A stretch of 42,748 nt of DNA from CAYRHS01 sp964424125 (GTDB lineage: Bacteria > Actinomycetota > Acidimicrobiia > IMCC26256 > JAOSJL01), in assembly GCA_964424125.1 (NCBI GenBank), contig CAYRHS010000004.1, forward strand, positions 1 through 42,748, written 5' to 3'. Position 1 is the first letter of the stretch; each line of letters opens with the position of its first letter. The translations under genes were made by a program, and so were the position numbers. Of the stretch, positions 15,950-24,275 are shown piece after piece. The notes below the pieces were generated by a model. It was not told where the DNA came from. It saw only the letters and a program-made list of their open reading frames with translations, and ran no database searches.

Positions 15950-17644
15950 CTAGGGAGTGGTGATGGCGCCGTCTTCCGCGCCCGAGGCGAGGCGCGCGTA
16001 CTTGGCCAGGAAGCCCGATGTGTAGCGCGGCTCGGGGAGCTTCCAGCGCTCGCGTCGGCGAGCGAGCTCCGTCTCGTCGACGTCGAGATCGATCGTGTGC
16101 GCCTCGGCGTCGATGACGATGCGGTCGCCGTCCTCGACGAACGCGATCGGCCCCCCATCGACTGCCTCGGGCGCCACGTGACCGACGCAGAACCCGTGGG
16201 TGCCCCCGGAGAAGCGGCCGTCGGTGACGAGTGCGGCGTCGCCGCCGCGACCCGCGCCCTTCATGGCGCCCGTGACGGCGAGCATCTCCCGCATCCCAGG
16301 ACCGCCCTTCGGACCCTCGTAGCGGATCACGACGACGTCCCCGGGCCGGATCCGGCCCGCGAGGATCGCCTCCATCGCGCCGTCCTCGCCGCCGAACACG
16401 CGCGCGGTGCCGTCGAAGCGCATCTGGTCGAGGCCCGCCACCTTCACGACCGCGCCGTTGGGCGCGAGCGACCCCCGGAGGACCGCGATGCCGCCGAGCT
16501 CGTGGATGGGATCGGCGAGCGGGTGGATCACCTCGCCGTCCGGCGCGGGCGGGTCGAGCTCGGCGAGGTTCTCGGCGACCGTCTTGCCGGTGACGGTCAG
16601 GCAGTCACCGTGGAGCACACCCGCCTCGAGCAGCTCGCGCATGACGACGGGGACGCCGCCGACGCGATCGATGTCGACCATGTGGTATCGGCCGTGCGGC
16701 TTGGTGTCCGCGATGTGCGGGACGCGTCCACCGACCCGGTTGAAGTCGTCGAGCGTGAGATCGACCTGGGCTTCGCGGGCGATGGCGAGCAGGTGCAGCA
16801 CCGCGTTTGTGGATCCACCGAGCGCCATCGTCACCGCGATCGCGTTCTCGAAGGCCTCCTTGGTCATGATCTGGCGGGGTCGGACGTTGGCCTCGAGCAG
16901 CCGAACGACGGCCCCCCCGGTGGCGTACGCGTCGTCGTCGCGGCGCCGGTCGACCGCGGGCGGTGACGCGCTCCCCGGAAGCGACATCCCGAGCGCTTCG
17001 GCCACCGAAGCCATCGTGTTGGCGGTGAACATCCCTGCGCACGAACCCTCGGTCGGGCACGCCCGCCGCTCGATCTGGTCGAGCTCGTCCTCGGACATCG
17101 CTCCCGCCGCGCACGCGCCGACCGCCTCGAAGACGCTGACGATGTCGAGGGTCTGATCCTTGTAATGACCGGGCAGGATCGACCCGCCGTAGAGGAAGGC
17201 GCTGGGCACGTTGGTGCGCGCCGCGGCCATCAGCATGCCCGGCAGGCTCTTGTCGCAGCCGGCGAAGGTGACGAGCGCGTCGAAGCGCTCCGCGTGCATC
17301 ATGCACTCGATCGAATCGGCGATGATCTCGCGGCTCACGAGCGAGCCCCGCATGCCCTCGTGGCCCATCGAGATCCCGTCGGAGACGGCGATGGTCGCGA
17401 ACTCGATGGGAAAGGCGCCTGCGGCCCGGATGCCGTCCTTGGCCCGCTTGGCGAGGCGGTCCAGGGGCAGGTTGCACGGGGTCACCTCGTTCCACGACGA
17501 CGCCACACCGACCTGGGCCTTCGGGAAGTCGTCGTCGGTCATGCCGATCGCGCGCAGCATGGCCCGGGCGGGTGCCCGCTCCCGCCCGTCGGTCACCTCG
17601 AAGCTGTGGATCTTCACACCGTGTTCGCGCGCGTCCTCGCTCAT
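15950..17644 (-). CDS. ilvD: Dihydroxy-acid dehydratase
   Basis: A 564-residue enzyme from ATG 17644. The three iron-sulfur cluster cysteines are at residue 57 (TPCNLP), 130 (FAGCDKS) and 202 (EGSCAGMFTANTM), and the C-terminal substrate region (GRFSGGTHGFCVGHVAPEA) is present. It dehydrates 2,3-dihydroxy acids to 2-oxo acids, the step after IlvC in valine and isoleucine synthesis. Three Cys with the third about 72 after the second fit the [2Fe-2S] type. It is not in the ilvBNC operon: two diguanylate cyclases and a DNA glycosylase lie between them, and it has its own -10-like hexamer next to its start. Confidence 0.96.
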   Translation of the reverse strand: MSEDAREHGVKIHSFEVTDGRERAPARAMLRAIGMTDDDFPKAQVGVASSWNEVTPCNLPLDRLAKRAKDGIRAAGAFPIEFATIAVSDGISMGHEGMRGSLVSREIIADSIECMMHAERFDALVTFAGCDKSLPGMLMAAARTNVPSAFLYGGSILPGHYKDQTLDIVSVFEAVGACAAGAMSEDELDQIERRACPTEGSCAGMFTANTMASVAEALGMSLPGSASPPAVDRRRDDDAYATGGAVVRLLEANVRPRQIMTKEAFENAIAVTMALGGSTNAVLHLLAIAREAQVDLTLDDFNRVGGRVPHIADTKPHGRYHMVDIDRVGGVPVVMRELLEAGVLHGDCLTVTGKTVAENLAELDPPAPDGEVIHPLADPIHELGGIAVLRGSLAPNGAVVKVAGLDQMRFDGTARVFGGEDGAMEAILAGRIRPGDVVVIRYEGPKGGPGMREMLAVTGAMKGAGRGGDAALVTDGRFSGGTHGFCVGHVAPEAVDGGPIAFVEDGDRIVIDAEAHTIDLDVDETELARRRERWKLPEPRYTSGFLAKYARLASGAEDGAITTP

Positions 17645-17650
17645 GCCATG

Positions 17651-17656
17651 AGGCTA
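17651..17656 (-). promoter_or_regulatory. -10-like hexamer TAGCCT, 6 nt before ilvD start
   Basis: On the minus strand TAGCCT ends 6 nt before the ilvD ATG, and no ribosome binding site lies between them. This matches the leaderless-start geometry seen at other genes here. A TAGGGA on the plus strand at 17672-17677 could serve the divergent oxidoreductase gene. Confidence 0.4.
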
Positions 17657-17711
17657 ACCGTCTCCGTGTGCTAGGGATGCTGCGCATTCGAGACGACGAG
17701 GGAGCGGCACG

Positions 17712-18728
17712 GTGAAGATCGACGGTGGGCTGGGCGGCCCGCTCGCCGAGGTGCCGGAGCGGGCGGCAGAGCTCGAGGCGGCCGGCTACGACGGCATGTT
17801 CACCTTCGAGGGCCCGCACGACCCCTTCTTCCCGCTGCTGCTGGCGGCCGAGCACACCGAGCGCGTCGAGCTCGTCACCGCGATCGCGGTGGCCTTCGCC
17901 CGCAACCCGATGCTCCTCGCGAACATCGGGTACGACCTCCACGAGGCCTCGGCGGGCCGCTTCGTCCTCGGGCTCGGATCGCAGATCAAGCCGCACATCG
18001 AGAAGCGGTTCTCGATGCCGTGGTCGCATCCCGCGCCCCGCATGCGCGAGCTGATCCTCGCGATCCGCGCGATCTGGGACTGCTGGCAGCAGGGCACCAA
18101 GCTCGACTTCCGGGGCGACTTCTACACGCACACGCTGATGACGCCGTTCTTCGACCCCGGACCGAACCCGCACGGGATCCCGAAGATCGCACTCGCCGGC
18201 GTCGGCCCCGCGATGACGAAGGTCGCGGGAGAGGTGGCGGACTGGTTCCTGGTCCATCCCTTCAGCACCGAGCGCTACCTGCGCGAGCACACCCTCCCCG
18301 CGCTCGAGGAGGGGCTCGCAGCCGCCGGACGCACCCGCTCCGACCTCGTCGTCTCGTGGCCGCTGTTCGTGGTGACGGGGAGCGACGAGGCCGAGATGGC
18401 CGCGGCGGAGCAGGCGACGAAACAACAGATGGCGTTCTACGGCTCGACGCCCGCGTACCGCCCGGTGCTCGAGGCCCACGGGTGGGGTGATCTCCAGCAC
18501 GAGCTGAACCGCATGTCGAAGGAAGGTCGCTGGGAAGAGATGGCGGACGTCGTCGACGACGAGGTCCTGCGCACGTTCGCGGTCGTGGGCGAGCCCGACC
18601 AGATCGCCGACCTCGTGCGCGAGCGCTACGGCGACCTGGTCGACCGGATCTCGCCCAACGCGCCCTACCGGCCCGTCGACGAGGCCTGGATCGAGATGCT
18701 CGGCTCGCTGCAGGAAGCTGCGCCGTGA
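17712..18728 (+). CDS. LLM-class F420-dependent oxidoreductase (luciferase-like)
   Basis: A 338-residue luciferase-like monooxygenase fold protein from GTG 17712, preceded by GAGGGAG. The N-terminus (AAELEAAGYDGMFTFEGPHDPF), the AIAVAFARNPM and GRFVLGLGSQIKPHIEKRF segments and KIALAGVGPAMTKVAGEVADWFLVHP place it with the actinobacterial TIGR03617-type F420-dependent oxidoreductases. These enzymes use coenzyme F420 and act in the cytosol, but their substrates are mostly unknown. It is transcribed away from ilvD and converges on gatB, so it seems to be a single-gene unit. F420 use fits an actinobacterial host. Confidence 0.85.
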   Translation: MKIDGGLGGPLAEVPERAAELEAAGYDGMFTFEGPHDPFFPLLLAAEHTERVELVTAIAVAFARNPMLLANIGYDLHEASAGRFVLGLGSQIKPHIEKRFSMPWSHPAPRMRELILAIRAIWDCWQQGTKLDFRGDFYTHTLMTPFFDPGPNPHGIPKIALAGVGPAMTKVAGEVADWFLVHPFSTERYLREHTLPALEEGLAAAGRTRSDLVVSWPLFVVTGSDEAEMAAAEQATKQQMAFYGSTPAYRPVLEAHGWGDLQHELNRMSKEGRWEEMADVVDDEVLRTFAVVGEPDQIADLVRERYGDLVDRISPNAPYRPVDEAWIEMLGSLQEAAP

Positions 18729-18741
18729 CGGCGATGGTGGC

Positions 18742-20196
18742 TCAGAGTCGCTCGTCGAGGAGGCGGTTCAGGAGCTGCGGGTTGCCCTGACCCCTGGTGG
18801 CCTGCATCGCCCGGCCCATGAAGAAGCCGCGCAGCTTCTTCTTGGTCTTGTCGTCCCCGTCCCGGTAGCGCGCGACCTCGTCCGGATGCTCGGCGACGAC
18901 CTGGTCGAGCACGTCCGCGAGCTCGGACTCGTCGCTGACCTGCGCCAGCTCGCGCTCCTCGACGATCTGCTCGGGCCGTTTGCCCTCGCGCAGCGCTTCG
19001 TCGAGCACGTCCCGAGCCAGGTTGCGAGACAGCGTCCCGTCGGCCACGAGGTCCACGAGCTCGGCCAGGCCGTCGGGGGCCAGCGGCAACGCTCCCGGCG
19101 CCAGCGCCGACTCGTTCAAGTACCCGAGGAGATCACCGGTCGCCCAGTTGACCAGGTCGCGAGGTGTGCCCGTCTCGAGCGCGAGGGACGCGGCCTCCAC
19201 GTACTCGGCCAGACCGGCGACGTCGACGAGGAGACGCGCATCGGCGTCCGTGATCTCCCACGCTGCGGCAAGGCGCGCGCGCCGGGCGGCGGGAAGTTCC
19301 GGAACGGCGTCGCGTGCTCGCGCCCGGAGCGCCTCGTCGGGCGCGAGTGGGACGAGGTCGGGCTCGGGAAAGTAGCGATAGTCGAACGCCTCTTCCTTCG
19401 AACGCATGCCGTGGGTGCGCTCGTCCTCCTCGTTCCAGTGCCGGGTCTCCTGCACGACGCGCTCACCGTTCGCGAGCAGGTCGCGTTGGCGCTCGATCTC
19501 GAACTCGAGGGCGCGCGTGAGCGACCGCAGCGAGTTCATGTTCTTGATCTCGACCTTGGTACCGAGCTCCTCGCTGCCGACCGCGCGGAGCGACACGTTC
19601 GCGTCGACCCGCAGCGAGCCTTCCTCCATCTTCACGTCCGACGCCCCGACCGCGGACAGGACACCGCGGAGCTCCTCGACGTAGCCGCGCGACTGCGCGG
19701 GGCTTCGGAGATCCGGGCGGCTCACGATCTCCAGGAGCGGGACGCCGGCCCGGTTGTAGTCCACGAGGGCGTGGCCCGCCTCGTGGATCCGCCCCCCACC
19801 CCCCACGTGCGTCGTCTTGCCCGTGTCCTCCTCGAGGGGCGCGCGCTCGATCCCGATGCGGGTGCCGTCGACTTCGAGGACGCCGTCGACACAGATCGGC
19901 TCCTCGTACTGCGAGATCTGGAAGTCCTTCGGCATGTCGGGATAGAAGTAGTTCTTGCGGGCGAAGATCGACTGCTCGGGCACGTCGCAGCGGAGGGCGG
20001 CTCCGACCCGCAGGGCGAACTCCACCGCGCGCTCGTTCAGCACCGGAAGGGCCCCCGGCAACCCGAGGCAGACGGGGCACACGTTGGTGTTGGGCTCGGC
20101 GCCGAACTCGTTGGGGCATCCGCAGAACAACTTCGTCACCGTGGCCAGCTCGACGTGGACCTCGAGCCCGATGACCGGTTCCAGGTCGGGGCTCAC
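18742..20196 (-). CDS. gatB: Aspartyl/glutamyl-tRNA amidotransferase subunit B
   Basis: A 484-residue protein from GTG 20196. It starts with EPVIGLEVHVELAT, has the zinc-binding cysteines 25, 27, 40 and 43 (FCGCPNEF... VCPVCLG), the kinase-like signatures YFYPDMPKDFQISQYE and VDYNRAGVPLLEIVS, and the C-terminal helical YqeY-like tail (about 330-484) that binds the tRNA. GatB phosphorylates and then amidates Glu-tRNA(Gln) or Asp-tRNA(Asn) using ammonia from GatA. It is the last gene of gatC-gatA-gatB and overlaps gatA by 4 nt. Confidence 0.97.
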   Translation of the reverse strand: MSPDLEPVIGLEVHVELATVTKLFCGCPNEFGAEPNTNVCPVCLGLPGALPVLNERAVEFALRVGAALRCDVPEQSIFARKNYFYPDMPKDFQISQYEEPICVDGVLEVDGTRIGIERAPLEEDTGKTTHVGGGGRIHEAGHALVDYNRAGVPLLEIVSRPDLRSPAQSRGYVEELRGVLSAVGASDVKMEEGSLRVDANVSLRAVGSEELGTKVEIKNMNSLRSLTRALEFEIERQRDLLANGERVVQETRHWNEEDERTHGMRSKEEAFDYRYFPEPDLVPLAPDEALRARARDAVPELPAARRARLAAAWEITDADARLLVDVAGLAEYVEAASLALETGTPRDLVNWATGDLLGYLNESALAPGALPLAPDGLAELVDLVADGTLSRNLARDVLDEALREGKRPEQIVEERELAQVSDESELADVLDQVVAEHPDEVARYRDGDDKTKKKLRGFFMGRAMQATRGQGNPQLLNRLLDERL

Positions 20197-21623
20197 GGTG
20201 CCGCGTCCTCGACGATCGCGGCCGCGCGGAACATGACGGGCTCGCCGCGCGCCGGCGCCAGGACCTGCACGCCGATCGGCAAGCCCTCGGCATCGGCGCC
20301 GAACGGGACGCTCATCGCCGCGTGACCCGAGAGATTGCTGGGCACGGTGCAGACGTCGCTCAGGTACATGGCGAGCGGGTCGTCGATCCGGTCGCCGATC
20401 GGGAAGGCCGTGGTCGGTGACGTGGGCCCGAGCAGGACGTCGTGGTCGCGGTAGGCGTCGGCGAACTCCCGGATGACGAGCGTCCGGACTCGTTGTGCCT
20501 GGCCGTAGTACGCGTCGTAGTAGCCGGCCGAGAGCGCGTACGTGCCGAGCATGATTCGACGCTTCACCTCCGTCCCGAAGCCGGCGTCGCGCGTACGCGC
20601 GTTCATCTCCGCGGCGTCGGTCCCGTCGACGCGCAGGCCGTAGCGGACACCGTCGAAGCGCGCCAGGTTCGAAGACGCCTCGGCGGGCGCGATGAGGTAA
20701 TAGGCGGACAGAGCGTGCTCGACGCTCGGGACCGAGACCCGATCCACCGACGCGCCCGCCGCCTCCAGGGCAACGGCAGCCGCTTCGACGGCGTCACGCA
20801 CGTCGGGCTGCACGCCTTCGGCCGCCACGAGCTCGTCGACCACGCCGACGCGGAGGTCCGCGACACCCGCATCGAGCACCGGAACGAGCGGCTCCGGCGC
20901 GTCGGGCAGCGACGTCGAGTCGGCCGGGTCGGGACCCGCGATCACGTCGAGCACGAGCGCCGCGTCCGCCACGGTCGTCGTGAGCGGACCGATCTGGTCG
21001 AGGCTGCTGGCGAAGGCCACCAACCCGAAGCGCGACACGGCGCCGTAGGTCGGCTTCACCCCGACCACACCGCACAACGACGCGGGCTGCCGGATCGAGC
21101 CGCCGGTGTCGGACCCGAGCCCGACGGACACGAAGCCCGCGGCGACGGCGGCCGCGGAACCACCGCTGGAACCGCCCGGCACGCGCGTCGTGTCACGCGG
21201 GTTCCGCGTGGGCCCGAACGCGGAGTTCTCGGTCGACGACCCCATGGCGAACTCGTCGAGGTTGGTCTTGCCGACCGGGATCGCGCCCGCCGCCGCCAGT
21301 CGCTCGACCACGGTCGCCGAGTACGGCGGTCGCCAGCCGTGGAGGATACGCGACGCGCATGACGTGGGGATCCCCCGGGTGCAGAGGTTGTCCTTCAAGG
21401 CAACCGGGACACCCGCGAGCGGTCCGGGATCGTCGCCCTGGGCGATCAGCTCGTCGACCCGCCCCGCGGCCTGACGGGCCTCGTCCCCAGGGACGGTGAG
21501 GAACGCACCGACCTCGCCGTCGCGCGCCGCGATCGCCTCCAGGGCCTCGTCGACCACCGCTCCCGCTGAGCGGTCGCCGCGCCGGACGGACGCGGCGAGC
21601 TCGAGCGCCGTTCCCCCGCTCAC
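20193..21623 (-). CDS. gatA: Aspartyl/glutamyl-tRNA amidotransferase subunit A
   Basis: A 476-residue amidase signature protein from GTG 21623. The triad is Lys77 (VALKDNL), the cis-Ser at 152/153 in PGGSSGGSAAAVA, and the nucleophile Ser176 in GSDTGGSIRQPA; the C-terminal half carries the RIMLGTYALSAGYYDAYY segment that is characteristic of GatA and separates it from general amidases such as the one at 220-1653. It releases ammonia from glutamine for tRNA-dependent amidation. It overlaps gatC and gatB by 4 nt each, so the three subunits are co-translated. Confidence 0.97.
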   Translation of the reverse strand: MSGGTALELAASVRRGDRSAGAVVDEALEAIAARDGEVGAFLTVPGDEARQAAGRVDELIAQGDDPGPLAGVPVALKDNLCTRGIPTSCASRILHGWRPPYSATVVERLAAAGAIPVGKTNLDEFAMGSSTENSAFGPTRNPRDTTRVPGGSSGGSAAAVAAGFVSVGLGSDTGGSIRQPASLCGVVGVKPTYGAVSRFGLVAFASSLDQIGPLTTTVADAALVLDVIAGPDPADSTSLPDAPEPLVPVLDAGVADLRVGVVDELVAAEGVQPDVRDAVEAAAVALEAAGASVDRVSVPSVEHALSAYYLIAPAEASSNLARFDGVRYGLRVDGTDAAEMNARTRDAGFGTEVKRRIMLGTYALSAGYYDAYYGQAQRVRTLVIREFADAYRDHDVLLGPTSPTTAFPIGDRIDDPLAMYLSDVCTVPSNLSGHAAMSVPFGADAEGLPIGVQVLAPARGEPVMFRAAAIVEDAAP

Positions 21624-21925
21624 GGCTCGTCGCCGAGGATCGGAGGGACCCGGAAGCGGCCCTCCTCGGCCGCGGGTGCCTCCGCGAGGACCTCGTCACG
21701 CTCGAGCGTCGAGGAGAGCTCGTCGGGACGCAGAACGTTGCGGAGGGGAAACGGATGCGCGGTGGGCGGGACCCCGTCCGTCGGGAGCGCGGCGACACGC
21801 GCCGCATGGTCGAGGATCGCGCCGAGCTCGCCGGTCAGCCGCTCGATCTCGTCGTCGGCGAGCGCGAGCCGGGCGAGGGCGGCAACGTGTTCGACGTCGG
21901 CTCGGGAGATGCGCTTGCCCGCCAC
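21620..21925 (-). CDS. gatC: Aspartyl/glutamyl-tRNA amidotransferase subunit C
   Basis: A 101-residue protein. The chosen GTG at 21925 gives VAGKRISRADVEHVAALARLAL at the N-terminus, as in other GatC proteins, then VPPTAHPFPLRNVLRPDE and the ending EGRFRVPPILGDEP. Longer in-frame versions exist, but they run into low-complexity sequence, and a TACGAT -10-like hexamer lies exactly 7 nt before this GTG, so a leaderless start is likely. GatC is the small linker subunit that stabilises the GatA-GatB complex. It is the first gene of the operon and diverges from the SCP2 gene. Confidence 0.92.
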   Translation of the reverse strand: MAGKRISRADVEHVAALARLALADDEIERLTGELGAILDHAARVAALPTDGVPPTAHPFPLRNVLRPDELSSTLERDEVLAEAPAAEEGRFRVPPILGDEP

Positions 21926-21932
21926 GACGGCG

Positions 21933-21938
21933 ATCGTA
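21933..21938 (-). promoter_or_regulatory. -10-like hexamer TACGAT, 7 nt before gatC start
   Basis: TACGAT on the minus strand ends 7 nt before the GTG that homology independently supports as the gatC start. No Shine-Dalgarno is present. This is one of the better examples of the leaderless arrangement in this window because start and hexamer were identified on separate grounds. Confidence 0.5.
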
Positions 21939-22029
21939 CCGGGGGTGTCCGAGCCGTCCCGGAACAACTCGAGCTTCGGTCGACGGGAATCGCCACCGCC
22001 TATCATCACCCGGTCTTCCCGGGGGTGCC

Positions 22030-22443
22030 ATGACGGACGAGCCGACCAGATTCCCGTTCCTCTCCGACGAGTGGTTCGAGGCGGTCGCAGGCGTGCTCGC
22101 CGCGGAGGAGCTCTCACCGATGGGCAACGAGGTGGTGATGAACCTCGTCGTCACCGACACGCCGTTCGGCGAGCGGCGCGAGCTCCATCTCGGTAGCCGC
22201 TCGGGCGAGATCGTCTGGGGCCGTGAGACCCACGAAGAGGCCGACCTCACCATCACCGTCGACTACGTGACCGCCAAGGAGGTCTTCGTCGGGGGCAACG
22301 CCCAGATGGGGATGCAGGCGTTCATGGCCGGGAAGGTGACCGTCCAGGGCGACCTCACGAAGCTCATGGCCGTGGTGCAGGGGGAGGGACCCGTGACGGG
22401 CGGCGTCGCGCTGGCCCACATGCTCCAGTCGATCACCGAGTAG
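22030..22443 (+). CDS. SCP2 sterol-binding domain protein
   Basis: A 137-residue single-domain protein from ATG 22030. The pattern VVMNLVVTDTPFGERRELHL, a charged strand, then EADLTITVDYVTAKEVFVGGNAQMGMQAFMAGKVTVQGDLTKLM is the SCP2 fold, in which the final helix closes a hydrophobic lipid pocket. Such stand-alone proteins are common in actinobacteria that handle steroids or lipids, but the ligand is not known. A TATCAT at 22003-22008 and GGGGG just before the ATG are candidate -10 and ribosome binding site. It diverges from gatC. Confidence 0.82.
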   Translation: MTDEPTRFPFLSDEWFEAVAGVLAAEELSPMGNEVVMNLVVTDTPFGERRELHLGSRSGEIVWGRETHEEADLTITVDYVTAKEVFVGGNAQMGMQAFMAGKVTVQGDLTKLMAVVQGEGPVTGGVALAHMLQSITE

Positions 22444-22467
22444 CGACCCGGCTCGCTCGAACCTGCG

Positions 22468-24153
22468 TCAGGAGGCCGGCGCGATCTCGATCGCCCCGGG
22501 GCGCTCGGCGGAGCGAACGAACACGGACGAGGCCACCGCCACCGCCGCGACCGCGGCGCCGACGATGTAGGCCACGACGAAAGAGCTGCCGTCGTCACCT
22601 CCACCCTGCACGGCCGCGAGGACCTGGATGCCGGTGACCAGGCCCATGAGCGCCACCATCTGCTGCGCGGCGTTCGCGACGCCCTGGCGGGAGAGCTCCA
22701 CGGCATTCGCCACCGAGGAGACGAGGCTCGGGGAGCTGATCCCGTTCCCGAGCCCCGAGAGCACGAGGGCCAGGACCACGAGCGCCAGGGACTCGCTCGC
22801 GACTCCGACGGCGAAGACGAGCATCGAGAGCGCGATCGACGCGGTCCCGGTGATCGACGCAGCCCGCTCCCCCACCCGTACGGCGACGTAGCCGGCCGGC
22901 GGTGCGGAGAGGCTGTAGGACAACGGGCGGAACAGCATCACCAACCCCGTCGCGGAAAGGGAGTAGCCGAAGACGTTCTGGAGCAAGAGGGGACTGATGA
23001 TGAAGCCGCCCATGTAGGCGAAGTTGCCCGTCCCGAGGGCCACGAGCGGCGCGCTGAAGTTCCTCCGGCTGAAGAGCCCGAGCGGGAGCACGGGGTCGGG
23101 CACACGGCGCTCGGTTCGGACGAACGCGATCAGTGCGATCGGACCCGCGGCGAGGAGCGCGAGCGTCACCGGGGACGCCCAGCCCAACCCCTCGGCGACG
23201 TTCAGCGCGACCAGTGGCGGCACGACCGTCAGCGCCAGGAGACCCGCACCCCGCACGTCCAACCTGCTCGTGGCACGCCCCGGGGTCTCGCGCAGCACGA
23301 ACGCAGCGCCGAGCCAGGCGAGCGCCGCCAGCGGGACCTGGGCCAGGAAGAGCGCCCGCCAGCCGACCGCCTCCACGATGGGACCACCGGCCACGATCCC
23401 GATGACGGGCGCACCTGCACCGACGAGCGACCACCAACCCATCGCCTTCACCCTGTCCTCGGGCGGGAACGCGTGCATGATCAACGCCATCGACGCCGGA
23501 CCGGTGGCCGCGCCCTCGAACCCGCCGAGGACCCGCAGTGTGATCAGCGAGCCCGCGTTCCACGCCAGCGCCGTGAGCCCGGTGAAGACGACGAACAGGG
23601 CAAGGCCGGAGAGGTAGACGCGGCGGTGGCCGACGCGATCGCCGACCTTGCCCAGGATCGGCATACCCAGCGCGTAGGCGAGGAAGGGGCCGGTGACGAT
23701 CCAGGTGAGGGTCGTCTCGTCGGCGCCCAGGTCTTCTGAGATCGTGGGGATCGCGACGGCGAGGACCGTGATCGTGAAGCCCACCGCGAACAGCCCGACG
23801 AGGAGCGACCACAGGACCCACCACCGGTAGCGGGCCTCTTCGTGGAGACGACGGTGGAAGCGCGCCCGCCAGAGCAGCGGCCAGGCGACCGCGGGGATCT
23901 CCTCCGAACCCGGGTACTCCGCGACGATCGCCGCTTCGTCTTCTCTGCGCGCCTCGTCGTCGATTCGACGGAGTGTAGGAGGCGGTGCCGGCTCCGAAGC
24001 CGGGCGATCCCGGGTGATCAGCCGGCTTCGCTCACCCCGTCGCTGATCACGGAGCCACCAGCCGGGGCGCCGCTGCCGTCGCTCGCCGCGAGCTCCTCGA
24101 GGTCGAGCTCGAGGAGGCGGGCCGGGTCCCAGCCCGACCCGTACCGTCGCCAC
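22468..24153 (-). CDS. MFS transporter, DHA2 (EmrB/QacA) family, 14 membrane segments
   Basis: A major facilitator protein with WVLWSLLVGLFAVGFTITVLAVAIP as first membrane segment, motif A-like GKVGDRVGHRRVYL in loop 2-3, motif C-like GAGAPVIGIVAGG, and about 14 hydrophobic segments, as in proton-driven multidrug exporters. The extent to GTG 24153 is the only stretch with an ordinary start codon before membrane segment 1, but its first 63 residues are Arg/Gly/Pro-rich and look non-coding. A TACACT hexamer sits 7 nt before an ATC codon at 23964 that opens IDDEARREDEAA, a credible native N-terminus; if used, the protein has 498 residues. The exported compound is unknown. Confidence 0.85.
   Translation of the reverse strand: MATVRVGLGPGPPPRARPRGARGERRQRRPGWWLRDQRRGERSRLITRDRPASEPAPPPTLRRIDDEARREDEAAIVAEYPGSEEIPAVAWPLLWRARFHRRLHEEARYRWWVLWSLLVGLFAVGFTITVLAVAIPTISEDLGADETTLTWIVTGPFLAYALGMPILGKVGDRVGHRRVYLSGLALFVVFTGLTALAWNAGSLITLRVLGGFEGAATGPASMALIMHAFPPEDRVKAMGWWSLVGAGAPVIGIVAGGPIVEAVGWRALFLAQVPLAALAWLGAAFVLRETPGRATSRLDVRGAGLLALTVVPPLVALNVAEGLGWASPVTLALLAAGPIALIAFVRTERRVPDPVLPLGLFSRRNFSAPLVALGTGNFAYMGGFIISPLLLQNVFGYSLSATGLVMLFRPLSYSLSAPPAGYVAVRVGERAASITGTASIALSMLVFAVGVASESLALVVLALVLSGLGNGISSPSLVSSVANAVELSRQGVANAAQQMVALMGLVTGIQVLAAVQGGGDDGSSFVVAYIVGAAVAAVAVASSVFVRSAERPGAIEIAPAS
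23972..23977 (-). promoter_or_regulatory. -10-like hexamer TACACT inside annotated 5' end of MFS gene
   Basis: TACACT on the minus strand is identical to the hexamer before the cysteine desulfurase start and lies 7 nt before an in-frame ATC at 23964. It supports a shorter MFS product with a non-standard start codon, or a second promoter. Confidence 0.35.
24014..24050. repeat. Inverted repeat GTGATCAGC / GCTGATCAC
   Basis: Two perfect 9-bp arms (24014-24022 and 24042-24050) separated by 19 bp. A second perfect 9-bp inverted repeat, CTCCTCGAG / CTCGAGGAG with 6-nt loop, is at 24093-24116. The first pair overlaps the stop of the small ORF at 24018 and lies about 50 bp upstream of the alternative MFS start, so it could be a repressor operator or a weak terminator. 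Confidence 0.4.
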
Positions 24154-24275
24154 GTGACGGCTTCGCGATTCCAGGACGGTGCCGGTCCCGGCCGCCCGGG
24201 CCGGCCGTAGCCGTTGCCCGGGTGCGAGAGCGGGGGCCGCCTGGTCGACCCGTGCTGATGCCGGCGGACCTTCAC
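24018..24275 (-). CDS. Possible small protein, 85 aa, unknown function
   Basis: An ORF from GTG 24275 to TGA at 24018. Its C-terminal half (WNREAVTWRRYGSGWDPA, then LLELDLEELAASDGSG) has alternating hydrophobic and acidic residues and almost every codon ends in G or C, unlike the overlapping MFS frame. The N-terminus is basic and Pro/Gly-rich. TACGGA lies 8 nt before the GTG, close to the leaderless pattern seen elsewhere. I do not recognise the family. If real, it precedes the MFS gene on the same strand and conflicts with the longer MFS start at 24153. Confidence 0.4.
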   Translation of the reverse strand: MKVRRHQHGSTRRPPLSHPGNGYGRPGRPGPAPSWNREAVTWRRYGSGWDPARLLELDLEELAASDGSGAPAGGSVISDGVSEAG

